The position numbers and the translations under genes are program-made. Below the pieces are notes generated by a model that saw only the letters and a list, made by a program, of their open reading frames with translations, was not told the DNA's origin and ran no database searches. From CF-161 sp035259145 (GTDB taxonomy: Bacteria; Chloroflexota; Dormibacteria; Dormibacterales; Dormibacteraceae), in NCBI GenBank assembly GCA_035259145.1, contig DATFWQ010000308.1, positions 1-18,721 on the forward strand: a DNA stretch of 18,721 nucleotides, read 5' to 3'. Shown here one piece after another: positions 6,057 to 13,932 of this stretch. Numbering within the stretch: the stretch's first letter is position 1; every line of letters starts with the position of its first letter.

Positions 6057-7421
6057 ATGACCGCAGCCGACGTATCAGTAGTAACCGAGACGCTGCCAGG
6101 CAGCCAGGTGGGTCTGACCATCGAGGTGCCTACTGATCAGGTCGACCGAGCCTATGAGCGAGTTCTCAACCGGCTCGCCCAGCGCATGCGCATCGAGGGC
6201 TTTCGGCCCGGCAAGGCGCCCAGGCCCCTCGTCGAAGCCAGGCTGGGACCGGCGGCCATCCGCGACGAGGTCGTAGACGCGCTGATCTCGCCGGTGGTTA
6301 ATCAAGCCCTGCGCGATCGCCAGATCGATGCCATCGACCGGCCCGAGGTCGAGATCCAGGAGCTCGAGCGCGGCCGGCCAGCCCGATTCAGAGCGCTGGT
6401 CAGCGTGATGCCCGAGGTCCGGCTGGCAGACCTCGGGTCGCTCCAGGTCGAGCGGCCTGTGACGTCTGTGGACGAGGCCATGATCGAGAGACGGCTGGCT
6501 GAGCTGCGCGAGCGCCTGGCCCAGGTGGAGCCTGTCGATCGCGAGGTACGCGTCGGCGACGTCGTCGTCGCCGACCTGAAGGTCCTGGTCGACGGGGAAG
6601 AGGTGCCCTCGGAGGCCCGCACCGCGAGCGAGGTCGAAGTCCGCGAGGGCGTGGTCATCCCCGAGCTCCTTGCGGTTCTGCCCGGCCTCAAGACCGGCGA
6701 GGTCGCCGTCGCCGAGGCGACACTGCCTGCCGACCACTCCAACCCGGAGCTGCGAGGCAAACAGGCACGGATCGAGCTCACCGTCCAGGGCGTCAAGGAG
6801 AAGCTGGTGCCGGAGCTCAGCGACGAGGTCGCAGGCCAGCTCAGCGGCGGCGAGCACACGACGGCTGACGCACTGCGCGAGGCGGTCCGCAAGGACCTGG
6901 TCGCGCAGGCGGCGCGGCTGGACGAGCTCGCCTTCGAGCAGAGGGCTTTGAAGGCGCTGGTGGAGGCGTCCCAGGTTGAAATCCCGAGGTCACTGGTCAA
7001 TCGCGAGGTCGAGCGGCAGGTCGGTGAGACTGGTCGGTCCCTTCAGCGGCGAGGTCTGCGCCTCGACCGGTACCTTGAATACGTGGGCAAGACTCAGAGC
7101 GAGTACGAGGCGGAGCTGGAGCCCGACGCCCAGGAGCGGATACGCGTCGACCTGGTGCTCGAGGAGCTTGGCAAGCAGCTGGCCATCAACCCGTCCGAGG
7201 ACGAGGCCAGGGATTACATGCGGTCAGAGGCCGAGCGCGACGAAGAGGTCAAGCGGGAGCTGGAGACTCTCTTGAAGAACTCCGTCGCGGTCGAGTACTT
7301 CCGGCACCGGCTGACCCGGATCAAGGTTCTCGAAGGGTTGGTGGAACGACTGTCAACCCCGGACTCGGCAGGCTCGTCCGCAGCGGGGGTGCAGCAGTCA
7401 GTCGGCGCAGAGGCGGAGTAG
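6057..7421 (+). CDS. tig: Trigger factor, ribosome-associated chaperone
   Basis: 454 residues with the three-domain layout of trigger factor. The N-terminal ribosome-binding domain carries the signature GFRPGKAP (48-55). A FKBP-type domain follows at ~155-245 (VREVRVGDVVVADLKVLVDG-like opening, LLAVLPGLKTGEVAVAEATLP and ELTVQGVKEK at its end). The C-terminal helical chaperone domain runs from ~250 to 430 (RSLVNREVERQV, LDRYLEY, YEAELEPDAQERIRVDLVLEEL), and the last ~25 residues are a low-complexity tail. It binds at the ribosome exit tunnel and shields nascent chains. The ATG at 6057 follows a TAGAAT box. The clpP start is only 4 nt beyond its stop, giving the widespread tig-clpP-clpX operon. 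Confidence 0.95.
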   Translation: MTAADVSVVTETLPGSQVGLTIEVPTDQVDRAYERVLNRLAQRMRIEGFRPGKAPRPLVEARLGPAAIRDEVVDALISPVVNQALRDRQIDAIDRPEVEIQELERGRPARFRALVSVMPEVRLADLGSLQVERPVTSVDEAMIERRLAELRERLAQVEPVDREVRVGDVVVADLKVLVDGEEVPSEARTASEVEVREGVVIPELLAVLPGLKTGEVAVAEATLPADHSNPELRGKQARIELTVQGVKEKLVPELSDEVAGQLSGGEHTTADALREAVRKDLVAQAARLDELAFEQRALKALVEASQVEIPRSLVNREVERQVGETGRSLQRRGLRLDRYLEYVGKTQSEYEAELEPDAQERIRVDLVLEELGKQLAINPSEDEARDYMRSEAERDEEVKRELETLLKNSVAVEYFRHRLTRIKVLEGLVERLSTPDSAGSSAAGVQQSVGAEAE

Positions 7422-7425
7422 ACCT

Positions 7426-8106
7426 ATGAACGAGCAGACCTACAATGAAATCGTGCACGGGGCCCGACCTCACGCCTATCTGGTTCCGATGGTCGTGGAA
7501 AGCACGAACCGCGGCGAGCGCGCGTTCGACATCTACTCCCGACTGCTGAAGGATCGGATCATCTTCATCGGGACCCCGATAGACGACCAGGTCGCGAACC
7601 TCGTCATCGCGCAGCTCCTCTTCCTCCAGAGCGAGGATCCGGAGAAGGACATCTCGATCTACATCAACAGCCCGGGCGGTCAGGTGACCGCGGGGTTGGC
7701 GATCTACGACACGATGCAGTACGTGAGGCCGTCGGTCTCGACCATCTGCATCGGCATGGCCTACTCCATGGGCGCTGTGCTGCTGGCAGGCGGTTCGGAC
7801 GGCCGCCGCTATGCTCTGCCGCACGCCAACATCCTCATTCACCAGCCATGGGGCGGGATGCAGGGCCAGGCCTCCGACATCCAGATTCACGCCAAAGAGA
7901 TCCTGCGCACGCGCGAGCTGTTGAACGGGATACTGGCCAGGCACACCCGTCAGCCCATCGAGCGTGTCCAGCAGGACACCGAGCGCGATTACTTCCTCAC
8001 CCCGGAGCAGGCCAAGTCCTACGGCCTGATCGACGACATCATCATGGCGCCGGAGAAGGTGGCGGTCGCGACAGCGGACGGCAAATCTCCGGCGGCGAAG
8101 GCTTGA
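7426..8106 (+). CDS. clpP: ClpP, ATP-dependent Clp protease proteolytic subunit
   Basis: 226 residues, serine peptidase family S14. The catalytic triad is visible as S114 in MAYSMGAVLLAGG, H139 in ILIHQPWGG and D188 in TERDYFLTPEQA, each offset by three from E. coli ClpP. IYINSPGGQVTAGLAIYDTMQ matches the oxyanion region. It forms the tetradecameric peptidase chamber that degrades proteins unfolded by ClpX. The residue before the nucleophile is Tyr rather than the usual Ala. The start ATG is 4 nt after tig, with GGAG inside the tig end as the ribosome site. The first ~20 residues probably include a propeptide. Only one clpP is present in the window. Confidence 0.97.
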   Translation: MNEQTYNEIVHGARPHAYLVPMVVESTNRGERAFDIYSRLLKDRIIFIGTPIDDQVANLVIAQLLFLQSEDPEKDISIYINSPGGQVTAGLAIYDTMQYVRPSVSTICIGMAYSMGAVLLAGGSDGRRYALPHANILIHQPWGGMQGQASDIQIHAKEILRTRELLNGILARHTRQPIERVQQDTERDYFLTPEQAKSYGLIDDIIMAPEKVAVATADGKSPAAKA

Positions 8107-8110
8107 CGCC

Positions 8111-8305
8111 ATGATCTTCCGCCGCAAAGGCAGCGTCCCCAAGGTGGTCAGACACCGCCCGAGGTGCAACTTTTGCGGCAAAGAGCGTGGCGAGGGAGGA
8201 GTGCAGCTTGTGGCCGGTGCTGGCGTGTACATCTGCAGTGAGTGCGTCAGGGTGGCGAGCGAGATCCTTCGCGGACACAACCCCCCGGCGCCGGCTGGGA
8301 CCTAG
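8111..8305 (+). CDS. Free-standing ClpX-type C4 zinc-finger protein
   Basis: 64 residues, encoded 4 nt after clpP and 9 nt before clpX. The core RCNFCGKERGEGG...LVAGAGVYICSECV has C19-x2-C22 and C42-x2-C45, the same fold signature as the zinc-binding domain at the start of ClpX itself (C13, C16, C35, C38 in the next gene, with CSFCGK and LVAGPGVYICDLC). It therefore looks like a duplicated ClpX N-domain without the AAA+ module. The basic N-terminus (MIFRRKGSVPKVVRHRPR) is extra. Family knowledge: the ClpX zinc domain dimerises and binds adaptors and some substrates. Inference: this protein could pair with or compete against the ClpX domain, or act as an adaptor. The zinc finger is certain by motif; the role is not. 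Confidence 0.85.
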   Translation: MIFRRKGSVPKVVRHRPRCNFCGKERGEGGVQLVAGAGVYICSECVRVASEILRGHNPPAPAGT

Positions 8306-8314
8306 GAGGCTCCG

Positions 8315-9589
8315 GTGAGCGACCGCGAAGACCGCCGCCGCTACACCAGATGCTCGTTCTGCGGGAAGGGCCAGGACCAGGTGCGCAAGCTGGTCGCAGG
8401 GCCGGGTGTATACATCTGCGACCTGTGCATCGACCTCTGTCAGGAGGTTCTGGAGGAGGACAGCCGCTCGGGCGGCACGAAGAAAGCCAAACAGGGTTTC
8501 ATCCCCAATCCCAAGACGATCGCATCAGCGCTTGACCAGTACGTGATCGGACAGGAGCACGCCAAGAAGGTGCTCAGCGTGCAGGTCTACAACCATTACA
8601 AGCGGGTGCAGGCGTCGAAGATGGTGGGCGACGTCGAGCTGACGAAGTCCAATGTCTTGCTGGTCGGCCCGACCGGCTGCGGCAAGACCTACCTGGCCCA
8701 GACGCTGGCCAAGATCCTCGATGTGCCGTTTGCCATCGCCGACGCCACCTCACTGACCGAGGCGGGCTACGTAGGCGAGGACGTCGAGAACATCCTGCTC
8801 CGCCTGATCCAGGCCGCCGACTTCGACATCAGCCGTGCCGAGCGCGGGATCATCTACATCGACGAGATCGACAAGATCGCTCGCAAGTCGGACAACCCGT
8901 CGATCACGCGCGACGTTTCCGGGGAAGGGGTCCAGCAGGCGCTGCTGAAGATCCTCGAGGGGACGGTTGCCAACGTCCCACCGCAGGGTGGACGCAAACA
9001 CCCGCACCAGGACTTCATTCAGATCAACACGACCAACGTGCTGTTCATCTGCGGCGGGGCCTTCGACGGGCTGGAGCGGATCATCGAGCAGCGGGTCGGC
9101 CGCAAGGCGATCGGCTTCGGCGCGCCGACGGTGCGGCTCGGCAAGCACGAGAAGGCGGCCATCCTCTCGATGCTCCAGCCGGAGGACCTGTTGAAGTACG
9201 GCTTCATCCCGGAGTTCATCGGCCGGCTGCCCATCACCGTGACACTCCACCCGCTTGATGAGACGGACATCGTCAGGATCCTGACCGAGCCAAAGAACGC
9301 ACTCGTGAAGCAGTATCAGAAGTTCTTCAACCTCGACAGCGTTGAGCTGGTCTTCGAAGACGGGTCGCTGGAGGCGATCGCGCAGAAGGCCGTGGGCCGG
9401 GGGACCGGTGCACGGGCGCTGAAGTCGATCATCGAGGAGGTCCTCCTCAACACCATGTTCGAGATCCCATCCCGGCCCGACATCAAGCGCTGCATCATCC
9501 GGCCGGAGGCGATCCACGACCAGGGTGAGCCCGAGTTCGAGTATGCAGAAGAGGCCGACGGAACAGCCATAGCTCGAGAGTCGGCCTAG
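8315..9589 (+). CDS. clpX: ClpX, AAA+ unfoldase subunit of the Clp protease
   Basis: 424 residues, the standard ClpX length. In order: C4 zinc domain (C13, C16, C35, C38), Walker A GPTGCGKT (118-125), pore loop GYVG (151-154), Walker B YIDEID (181-186; D183, E184), RKH loop (227-229) and the ClpP-binding IGF loop (266-268). Walker A with Cys before GKT is also seen in actinobacterial ClpX. It unfolds tagged proteins with ATP and threads them into ClpP. The GTG start has a strong AGGAGG (8304-8309) 5 nt upstream; the preceding gene's stop codon overlaps that site by two bases. It is the last gene of the tig operon, followed by two hairpins. Confidence 0.98.
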   Translation: MSDREDRRRYTRCSFCGKGQDQVRKLVAGPGVYICDLCIDLCQEVLEEDSRSGGTKKAKQGFIPNPKTIASALDQYVIGQEHAKKVLSVQVYNHYKRVQASKMVGDVELTKSNVLLVGPTGCGKTYLAQTLAKILDVPFAIADATSLTEAGYVGEDVENILLRLIQAADFDISRAERGIIYIDEIDKIARKSDNPSITRDVSGEGVQQALLKILEGTVANVPPQGGRKHPHQDFIQINTTNVLFICGGAFDGLERIIEQRVGRKAIGFGAPTVRLGKHEKAAILSMLQPEDLLKYGFIPEFIGRLPITVTLHPLDETDIVRILTEPKNALVKQYQKFFNLDSVELVFEDGSLEAIAQKAVGRGTGARALKSIIEEVLLNTMFEIPSRPDIKRCIIRPEAIHDQGEPEFEYAEEADGTAIARESA

Positions 9590-9618
9590 TAGTAAATAGA
9601 CTCTCCCACGCCCAGACT

Positions 9619-9656
9619 CTCCCCCGCGAGTCGGGGGAGTACCCGGCGAAGCCGGG
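9619..9656 (+). terminator. Two tandem hairpins after clpX
   Basis: CTCCCCCG-CGAGT-CGGGGGAG (9619-9639, 8 bp) is followed at once by CCCGGC-GAA-GCCGGG (9642-9656, 6 bp), both within 70 nt of the clpX stop. They probably end the tig-clpX transcript. No T-run follows, and the paired GC-rich palindromes also resemble REP-type intergenic repeats. Confidence 0.6.
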
Positions 9657-9673
9657 GGAGGGGGGTAGCGCCC

Positions 9674-9679
9674 TACACT
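9674..9679 (+). promoter_or_regulatory. TAnnnT -10-like box for the SDR gene
   Basis: TACACT stands 6 nt before the ATG at 9686 and no Shine-Dalgarno is present. Consistent with a leaderless transcript. Confidence 0.5.
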
Positions 9680-9685
9680 TCCTGC

Positions 9686-10483
9686 ATGCGTGACCTGGCC
9701 GGTGCACGCGCCCTCGTAACAGGCGCGTCTTCGGGGTTGGGCCCGGTGATCGCCCGGCGTCTGCACCGTGAGGGCGTCAGCCTCGTCCTCACCGCACGGC
9801 GCCGGCCAGAGCTGGAGGAGCTGGCACACGAGCTGGTGGGCTCCGACGTGATCGCCGGAGACCTGTCGATGCCCGGCGAGCCGGAGCGGGTAGCCGAAGA
9901 AGCCACCGCGTCCGGCGACGTCGACATCCTGGTCGCCAACGCCGGCCTCCCCGCCAGCGGCGAGCTGCTCAGCTTCGATATGGCCAGCCTCGACCGGGCG
10001 CTGGACGTGAATCTCCGGGCTCCCATCGTGCTCGCCAGGCAGCTGCTGCCCCGGATGATCGAGCGTGGGCGCGGTCACGTCGTGCTCATGGCCTCTCTGG
10101 CCGGCAAGGTGGCCGCCCCGAAGATCTCGATCTACGCGGCCACCAAGTTCGGCGTCCGAGGCTTCGGCCACGCGCTGCGAGCCGAGCTGCGAGGGACCGG
10201 GGTCGGCGTTTCTCTGATAAGCCCGACTTATGTGAGCCAGGCCGGGATGTGGGCGGAGACCGGCCAGCGCGCCCCGGTTGGCGAAGTCACACCCGCTGAG
10301 GTGGCCGACGCCATCGTGACGGCCATTCGCGACGACAGAGCCGAGATCACAGTCGCCCCGCTGCCGCTGCGCGTGGCCACCCGGATCCCGATGGCCTTCC
10401 CCGAGCTGATCCACACGCCGGTAGCTCGCGGAGCTGGTGGCCACCCGGACGCGGCCGTCGAGAGCCAGAAAGCCAAGCGGTAG
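9686..10483 (+). CDS. Short-chain dehydrogenase/reductase (SDR)
   Basis: 265 residues with a classical SDR Rossmann fold. The cofactor loop TGASSGLG is at 12-19, NAG at 85-87, and the catalytic tetrad is N109 (DVNL), S137 (MASLAG), Y150 and K154 (YAATK). LTARR after the second strand ends in Arg-Arg, which tends to favour NADP(H) over NAD(H). The C-terminus from ~235 is a divergent tail rich in Ala and basic residues. The substrate cannot be told from sequence; fatty or cyclic alcohol and ketone oxidoreduction is typical. The start fits the TACACT box 6 nt upstream. The hydrolase gene follows after 28 nt but has its own box. Confidence 0.9.
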   Translation: MRDLAGARALVTGASSGLGPVIARRLHREGVSLVLTARRRPELEELAHELVGSDVIAGDLSMPGEPERVAEEATASGDVDILVANAGLPASGELLSFDMASLDRALDVNLRAPIVLARQLLPRMIERGRGHVVLMASLAGKVAAPKISIYAATKFGVRGFGHALRAELRGTGVGVSLISPTYVSQAGMWAETGQRAPVGEVTPAEVADAIVTAIRDDRAEITVAPLPLRVATRIPMAFPELIHTPVARGAGGHPDAAVESQKAKR

Positions 10484-10497
10484 CGGCCGGATCCGCA

Positions 10498-10503
10498 TAA
10501 ACT
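10498..10503 (+). promoter_or_regulatory. TAnnnT -10-like box for the alpha/beta hydrolase gene
   Basis: TAAACT lies 8 nt before the ATG at 10512. No Shine-Dalgarno is visible in between, so initiation may be leaderless or near-leaderless. Confidence 0.45.
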
Positions 10504-10511
10504 CCCAGCCG

Positions 10512-11207
10512 ATGAAGCTCCACGTGCGTGAGTGGGGAGCTGGGGACCGCGCTGCGGTTCTGATCCACGGCATCACCTCCGACTCCAACAGCTGGTGGCG
10601 GTTCGGACCGGACCTGGCGGCTCGTGGCTACCACGTGCTGGCGCCTGACCTGCGCGGACACGGCCTGAGTCCCAGGGGCCGATATGGGCTCGAGGCGTGG
10701 GCAGAAGACCTGCTCGATTCCATCCCCACAAGCCCTGAGCTGGCGCTGGGCCACTCCCTCGGCGGCCTCGTCCTCGCCATCGCGGCTGAGCGGCTGCGGC
10801 CCGCCCGCGCCGTCTACGAAGACCCGGCCTGGCGCGTGCGACCGGAGCGCCATGCTCAGGCCGCGCAAGAGTTCGTCGCCCAGAAGGGCTGGGACCGCGA
10901 GCAGATGGTGGCCGCCAACCCGCGCTGGGCGGCCGGGGACGTGGACGCCAAGCTGGAAGCGCTGCTGTGCTGGGACCCTGACACCGCTCGAGCGCTGCTC
11001 GATGGCGCCTCATGGGATTACACGCCTGCGCGGCCGGTGGTGCCCTCTCTCGTGCAGCTCGCCGACCCCAGCGACCTCGTCCCACCAGACCGGGCGGAGC
11101 GCCTCGTCGAAGCCGGCTTCGAGGTACGGGTGGTGCCAGGCGCCGGGCACTCGATCCACCGCGACGACTACGACGGCTTTCTAGCCGGCCTCGACGCGTG
11201 GTTGTAG
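10512..11207 (+). CDS. Alpha/beta hydrolase
   Basis: 231 residues. The fold signature is clear: AAVLIHGITSDSNSWW (oxyanion region after strand 3), VLAPDLRGHGLS (strand 4 and loop), the nucleophile elbow GHSLGG (S82), LADPSDLVPP (acid D185 or D188) and GAGHSIHRDD (H213). A helical lid lies at ~103-170 and is Trp-rich. Likely a soluble esterase or related hydrolase of the broad AB_hydrolase_1 family; the substrate is unknown. I chose the ATG at 10512 because the fold starts there and a TAAACT box precedes it. The frame is open further upstream (to 10437), but that part overlaps the SDR gene. Its stop codon TAG is also the first half of the -10 box of the valS leader. Confidence 0.88.
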   Translation: MKLHVREWGAGDRAAVLIHGITSDSNSWWRFGPDLAARGYHVLAPDLRGHGLSPRGRYGLEAWAEDLLDSIPTSPELALGHSLGGLVLAIAAERLRPARAVYEDPAWRVRPERHAQAAQEFVAQKGWDREQMVAANPRWAAGDVDAKLEALLCWDPDTARALLDGASWDYTPARPVVPSLVQLADPSDLVPPDRAERLVEAGFEVRVVPGAGHSIHRDDYDGFLAGLDAWL

Positions 11208-11210
11208 AAT
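11205..11210 (+). promoter_or_regulatory. TAnnnT -10-like box for the valS leader transcript
   Basis: TAGAAT overlaps the stop codon of the hydrolase gene and lies 10 nt before the leader ATG at 11221. It is identical to the boxes of tig and rplU. Transcription would begin at about 11217. Confidence 0.5.
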
Positions 11211-11220
11211 GTCAGCCACC

Positions 11221-11274
11221 ATGCGCCGCCAGGAGCTCGTTGTAGACGTATCCCGGCCGGCGCACGCGCGCTAG
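11221..11274 (+). CDS. Putative valine-codon leader peptide of valS
   Basis: A 17-codon ORF, MRRQELVVDVSRPAHAR, directly after a -10-like box and 54 nt before valS. Codons 7, 8 and 10 are GTT, GTA and GTA, three Val codons in four, with GTA expected to be uncommon in this GC-rich genome. The stop TAG sits in the loop of the following hairpin. This arrangement (amino-acid-rich leader peptide, then hairpin, then the matching aminoacyl-tRNA synthetase) is the hallmark of ribosome-mediated attenuation. Too short to prove by sequence alone. Confidence 0.55.
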   Translation: MRRQELVVDVSRPAHAR

Positions 11275-11292
11275 CTCCTCGCGCGCGCCGGC
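11256..11292 (+). terminator. GC-rich hairpin between the leader ORF and valS, possible attenuator
   Basis: GCCGGCGC (11256-11263) pairs with GCGCCGGC (11285-11292), and after a 2-nt AC bulge GCGC (11266-11269) pairs with GCGC (11281-11284), giving 12 bp around an 11-nt loop. TTCTT follows, a weak U-tract. The left arm starts 6 nt after the last Val codon, so a ribosome stalled there would cover it. A second small hairpin AACC-GGA-GGTT (11305-11315) encloses the GGAGG of valS. Confidence 0.5.
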
Positions 11293-11328
11293 TTCTTGAG
11301 CCTCAACCGGAGGTTACCGCACGCCCCT

Positions 11329-13911
11329 ATGAGCCAGAAGCACCCCCAGATGCCCAAGTCATACGACCCCCAGGCTGTCGAGGCCAGCTGGTACGCGCGC
11401 TGGGAGGAGGCCGGCATCTTCGGTGCCGACGCCCGCAGCCCAAAGCCGAAGTACTCCATGGCCCTGCCTCCGCCGAACGTCACCGGCGAGCTGCACATGG
11501 GGCATGCCCTGCAGGGCGCCCTGTACGACATGTGGGCCCGCTACCGCCGGATGACCGGCTACGAGGTGCTCTGGCTGCCCGGCACCGACCACGCAGCGAT
11601 CTCCACCCAGAATGTGATCGAGCGCCAGCTCGCCGACGAGGGGACGACCAAAGAAGAGCTCGGCCGTGACCGGTTCAACGAGCGCGTCGAAGCCTGGTAC
11701 GCGAGCGTGGGGGCCACCATCATGGAGCAGTTCAAGGAGCTGGGCGCCTCGCTGGACTTCTCCCGCCTGCGCTTCACCATGGACCCCGGCTACGTGCGAG
11801 CGGTGCGCACCGCGTTCGTGCGTTTCTGGGAGAAGGGCTGGCTCTACCGCGGCCCCCGAATCGTGAACTGGTGCCCGCGCTGCCTCTCGGCCATCTCGGA
11901 CCTTGAGGTGGAGTGGCAGGTGCACCATGACACGCTCTACTACATTCGCTACCCGATCGAGGAGGTTCCGGGGCAGGGGGTGTTGATCGCCACGGTCCGC
12001 CCCGAAACCATGCTGGCCGATACCGGTGTGGCGGTGCATCCCGACGATCCCCGCTACCGGCACATGGTGGGAAAGCACGCAATCCTGCCGCTGGTCGGTC
12101 GCCGCCTTCCCATCGTGGCCGACGAGGTCGTGAATCGAGAGTTCGGCACGGGCGCGCTCAAGGTCACGCCCGGCCACGACGCCGTGGACTGGGAGATCGG
12201 CGAGCGCCACGGCCTGGAGCTGATCAGCGCCATGCACCTGGACGGGCGCATGGACGTGCCGGATCTGCCCGCCTACGACGGCCTCCCCAGCCTTGCGGTG
12301 CGGGAGCTCGTGGTGCGCGACCTGGAGGCCGGTGCCTTCCTGCTGAAGACAGAGCCATACACCCACGAGGTGGGCCACTGCGACCGCTGCGACTCGATCA
12401 TCGAGCCGCTGATCTCGGAACAGTGGTTCCTGAAGATGGGGCCGATGGCCGAGAGGGCCATCGCGGCGAGCCAGCGCGGTCAGGTGCGCTGGCACGCTCA
12501 GCGGTACGAGCGCACCTACCTGGACTGGCTGCGCGGCATTCGCGACTGGAACGTCAGCCGGCAGCTCTGGCTGGGCCACCGCATCCCGACCTACACGTGC
12601 GCCAACGGCCACCAGTTCGCCTCGATCGACGAGCCCGATCACTGCCCAGAGTGTGCCAGCGCGACGCTGGAGCAGGACCCCGATGTGCTCGACACCTGGT
12701 TCTCGTCTGCGTTGTGGCCGTTCGCCACGCTGGGCTGGCCGGACGACACCGAGGACCTGCGCACCTTCTACCCGACCGACCTGAACGCCACCGCACGCGA
12801 GATCATCAACCTCTGGGTGAGCCGCATGATCATGACCGGCCTGGAATTCATGGGCGCGGTGCCGTTCAGCGAGGTAGCAATCCACAGCGTGGTGCAGACC
12901 GCTGACGGCAAGCGGATGAGCAAGTCCAAGGGCAACGCCATCGACCCACGAGAGATCATTCGCCGCTACGGCGCTGATGCGCTCCGGGCCTGGGGCGCTT
13001 CGGTGGCGATGTCCAGCCAGGACGTGCGCTTCGACGAGAGCCGCATCGAAGGCTTCAAGCGCTTCGCCAACAAGCTGTGGAACGCGACCCGGTTGGTCGT
13101 GGACAAGCTCGGCGAGGACTCGCTGGCCGTGCCGGCGCCAGACGCCGACCTGGATCTCGTCGACCGCTGGATACTCTCGCGCCTGCAGCGGACGATCGAG
13201 GGTGCGCGCCGCGGCATCGAGGACTTCGCACCCCAGGTCGCCATCAACGGCATCTACGACTTCGCCTGGCACGACTTCTGTGACTGGTACCTGGAAGCGA
13301 TAAAGCCGCGCTTGAGGGATGGCGATCCAGCCGCCAGAGCGGTCTCGCTGCACGTCCTCGACGTGCTGTTCCGCCTGCTGCACCCCTTCATGCCGTTCGT
13401 GACAGAGGAGCTCTGGCACCGCCTCCCTGGCGATAGAGACTTCGTCATGCGCCAGCCCTGGCCAGCGGGCGACTCGCGTTTCAGCGATCCAGATGCTGAG
13501 GCTCGGGTCGACAAGCTCATCGCGCTGGTGGAGGAGATCAGGCGGGCTAGGCAGGCTGCGGCTGCACCAAGCCGAGGCGGCCGTTTGAAGCTGGAGCAGC
13601 CATGGGAGCCAGGGAGCGCGGCGCTGGCAGCAGATCTGGCGGCGGTGGCGCTGGTCGAGGAGCTGGCCGCGCAGGGCATCGCGCTGACCGAGGTGGCAGC
13701 GCGCGTCGAGTTCCCGGCCCTGGGGGTCGAGCCTGACACGCAGACCGCAACCCGCGAGCGGCTGCTGCGCGAACTGCAGCGATCACAGGCGAAGCTCGCG
13801 GACGAGGACTTCGTGGCGAAGGCTCCCCAGTCGGTGGTGGATAGAGAGCGGCAGCGTGCAGCTGACGTCAAGGAGGCGCTCGAACGGCTGGACGGCGCAC
13901 GCGTGCCGTAA
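11329..13911 (+). CDS. valS: Valyl-tRNA synthetase
   Basis: 860 residues from the ATG at 11329. Class I signatures are PPPNVTGELHMGH (HIGH motif HMGH at 56-59) and RMSKS (529-533). VNWCPRCLSAISDLEVEW and CDRCDSIIEPLISEQWF are characteristic of ValRS, and the editing (CP1) domain lies between the two signatures. The C-terminus has the anticodon-binding helices (WLYL-type DWYLEAIKPRLRDGD) and a short coiled coil (~805-855, SQAKLADEDFVAKAPQSVVDRER) that grips tRNA-Val. It charges tRNA-Val and edits Thr mischarging. GGAGG at 11309-11313 is 15 nt upstream, longer than usual; an ATG at 11350 is the alternative start. The leader ORF and hairpin upstream suggest control by valine supply. It runs as a separate transcription unit. 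Confidence 0.97.
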   Translation: MSQKHPQMPKSYDPQAVEASWYARWEEAGIFGADARSPKPKYSMALPPPNVTGELHMGHALQGALYDMWARYRRMTGYEVLWLPGTDHAAISTQNVIERQLADEGTTKEELGRDRFNERVEAWYASVGATIMEQFKELGASLDFSRLRFTMDPGYVRAVRTAFVRFWEKGWLYRGPRIVNWCPRCLSAISDLEVEWQVHHDTLYYIRYPIEEVPGQGVLIATVRPETMLADTGVAVHPDDPRYRHMVGKHAILPLVGRRLPIVADEVVNREFGTGALKVTPGHDAVDWEIGERHGLELISAMHLDGRMDVPDLPAYDGLPSLAVRELVVRDLEAGAFLLKTEPYTHEVGHCDRCDSIIEPLISEQWFLKMGPMAERAIAASQRGQVRWHAQRYERTYLDWLRGIRDWNVSRQLWLGHRIPTYTCANGHQFASIDEPDHCPECASATLEQDPDVLDTWFSSALWPFATLGWPDDTEDLRTFYPTDLNATAREIINLWVSRMIMTGLEFMGAVPFSEVAIHSVVQTADGKRMSKSKGNAIDPREIIRRYGADALRAWGASVAMSSQDVRFDESRIEGFKRFANKLWNATRLVVDKLGEDSLAVPAPDADLDLVDRWILSRLQRTIEGARRGIEDFAPQVAINGIYDFAWHDFCDWYLEAIKPRLRDGDPAARAVSLHVLDVLFRLLHPFMPFVTEELWHRLPGDRDFVMRQPWPAGDSRFSDPDAEARVDKLIALVEEIRRARQAAAAPSRGGRLKLEQPWEPGSAALAADLAAVALVEELAAQGIALTEVAARVEFPALGVEPDTQTATRERLLRELQRSQAKLADEDFVAKAPQSVVDRERQRAADVKEALERLDGARVP

Positions 13912-13931
13912 GGGTGACGCTGGAGTCGCCC
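13912..13931 (+). terminator. Hairpin directly after valS
   Basis: GGGTGAC-GCTGGA-GTCGCCC forms a 7-bp stem (one G-T pair) starting at the base after the stop codon. No T-run follows, so activity is uncertain. Confidence 0.4.
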
Positions 13932-13932
13932 C

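Noticed and set aside
8624..8700. Cysteine in the ClpX Walker A (GPTGCGKT) as an anomaly
   Set aside because: The same Cys is known in actinobacterial ClpX, so it is ordinary.
8750..10588. Long minus-strand open frame (612 codons) opposite clpX and the SDR gene
   Set aside because: It lies antisense to two genes with clear motifs, has no recognisable domain, and is His/Asp/Val/Arg-rich as expected for antisense of GC-rich coding sequence.
11211..11328. T-box leader for valS
   Set aside because: The region is too short and lacks the T-box consensus and specifier stem. The short Val-codon ORF is a better explanation.
11359..13419. Minus-strand open frame of 686 codons opposite valS
   Set aside because: Complete overlap with the well-supported ValRS gene, and no domain or start signal. 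Such shadows are common where third positions are almost always G or C.
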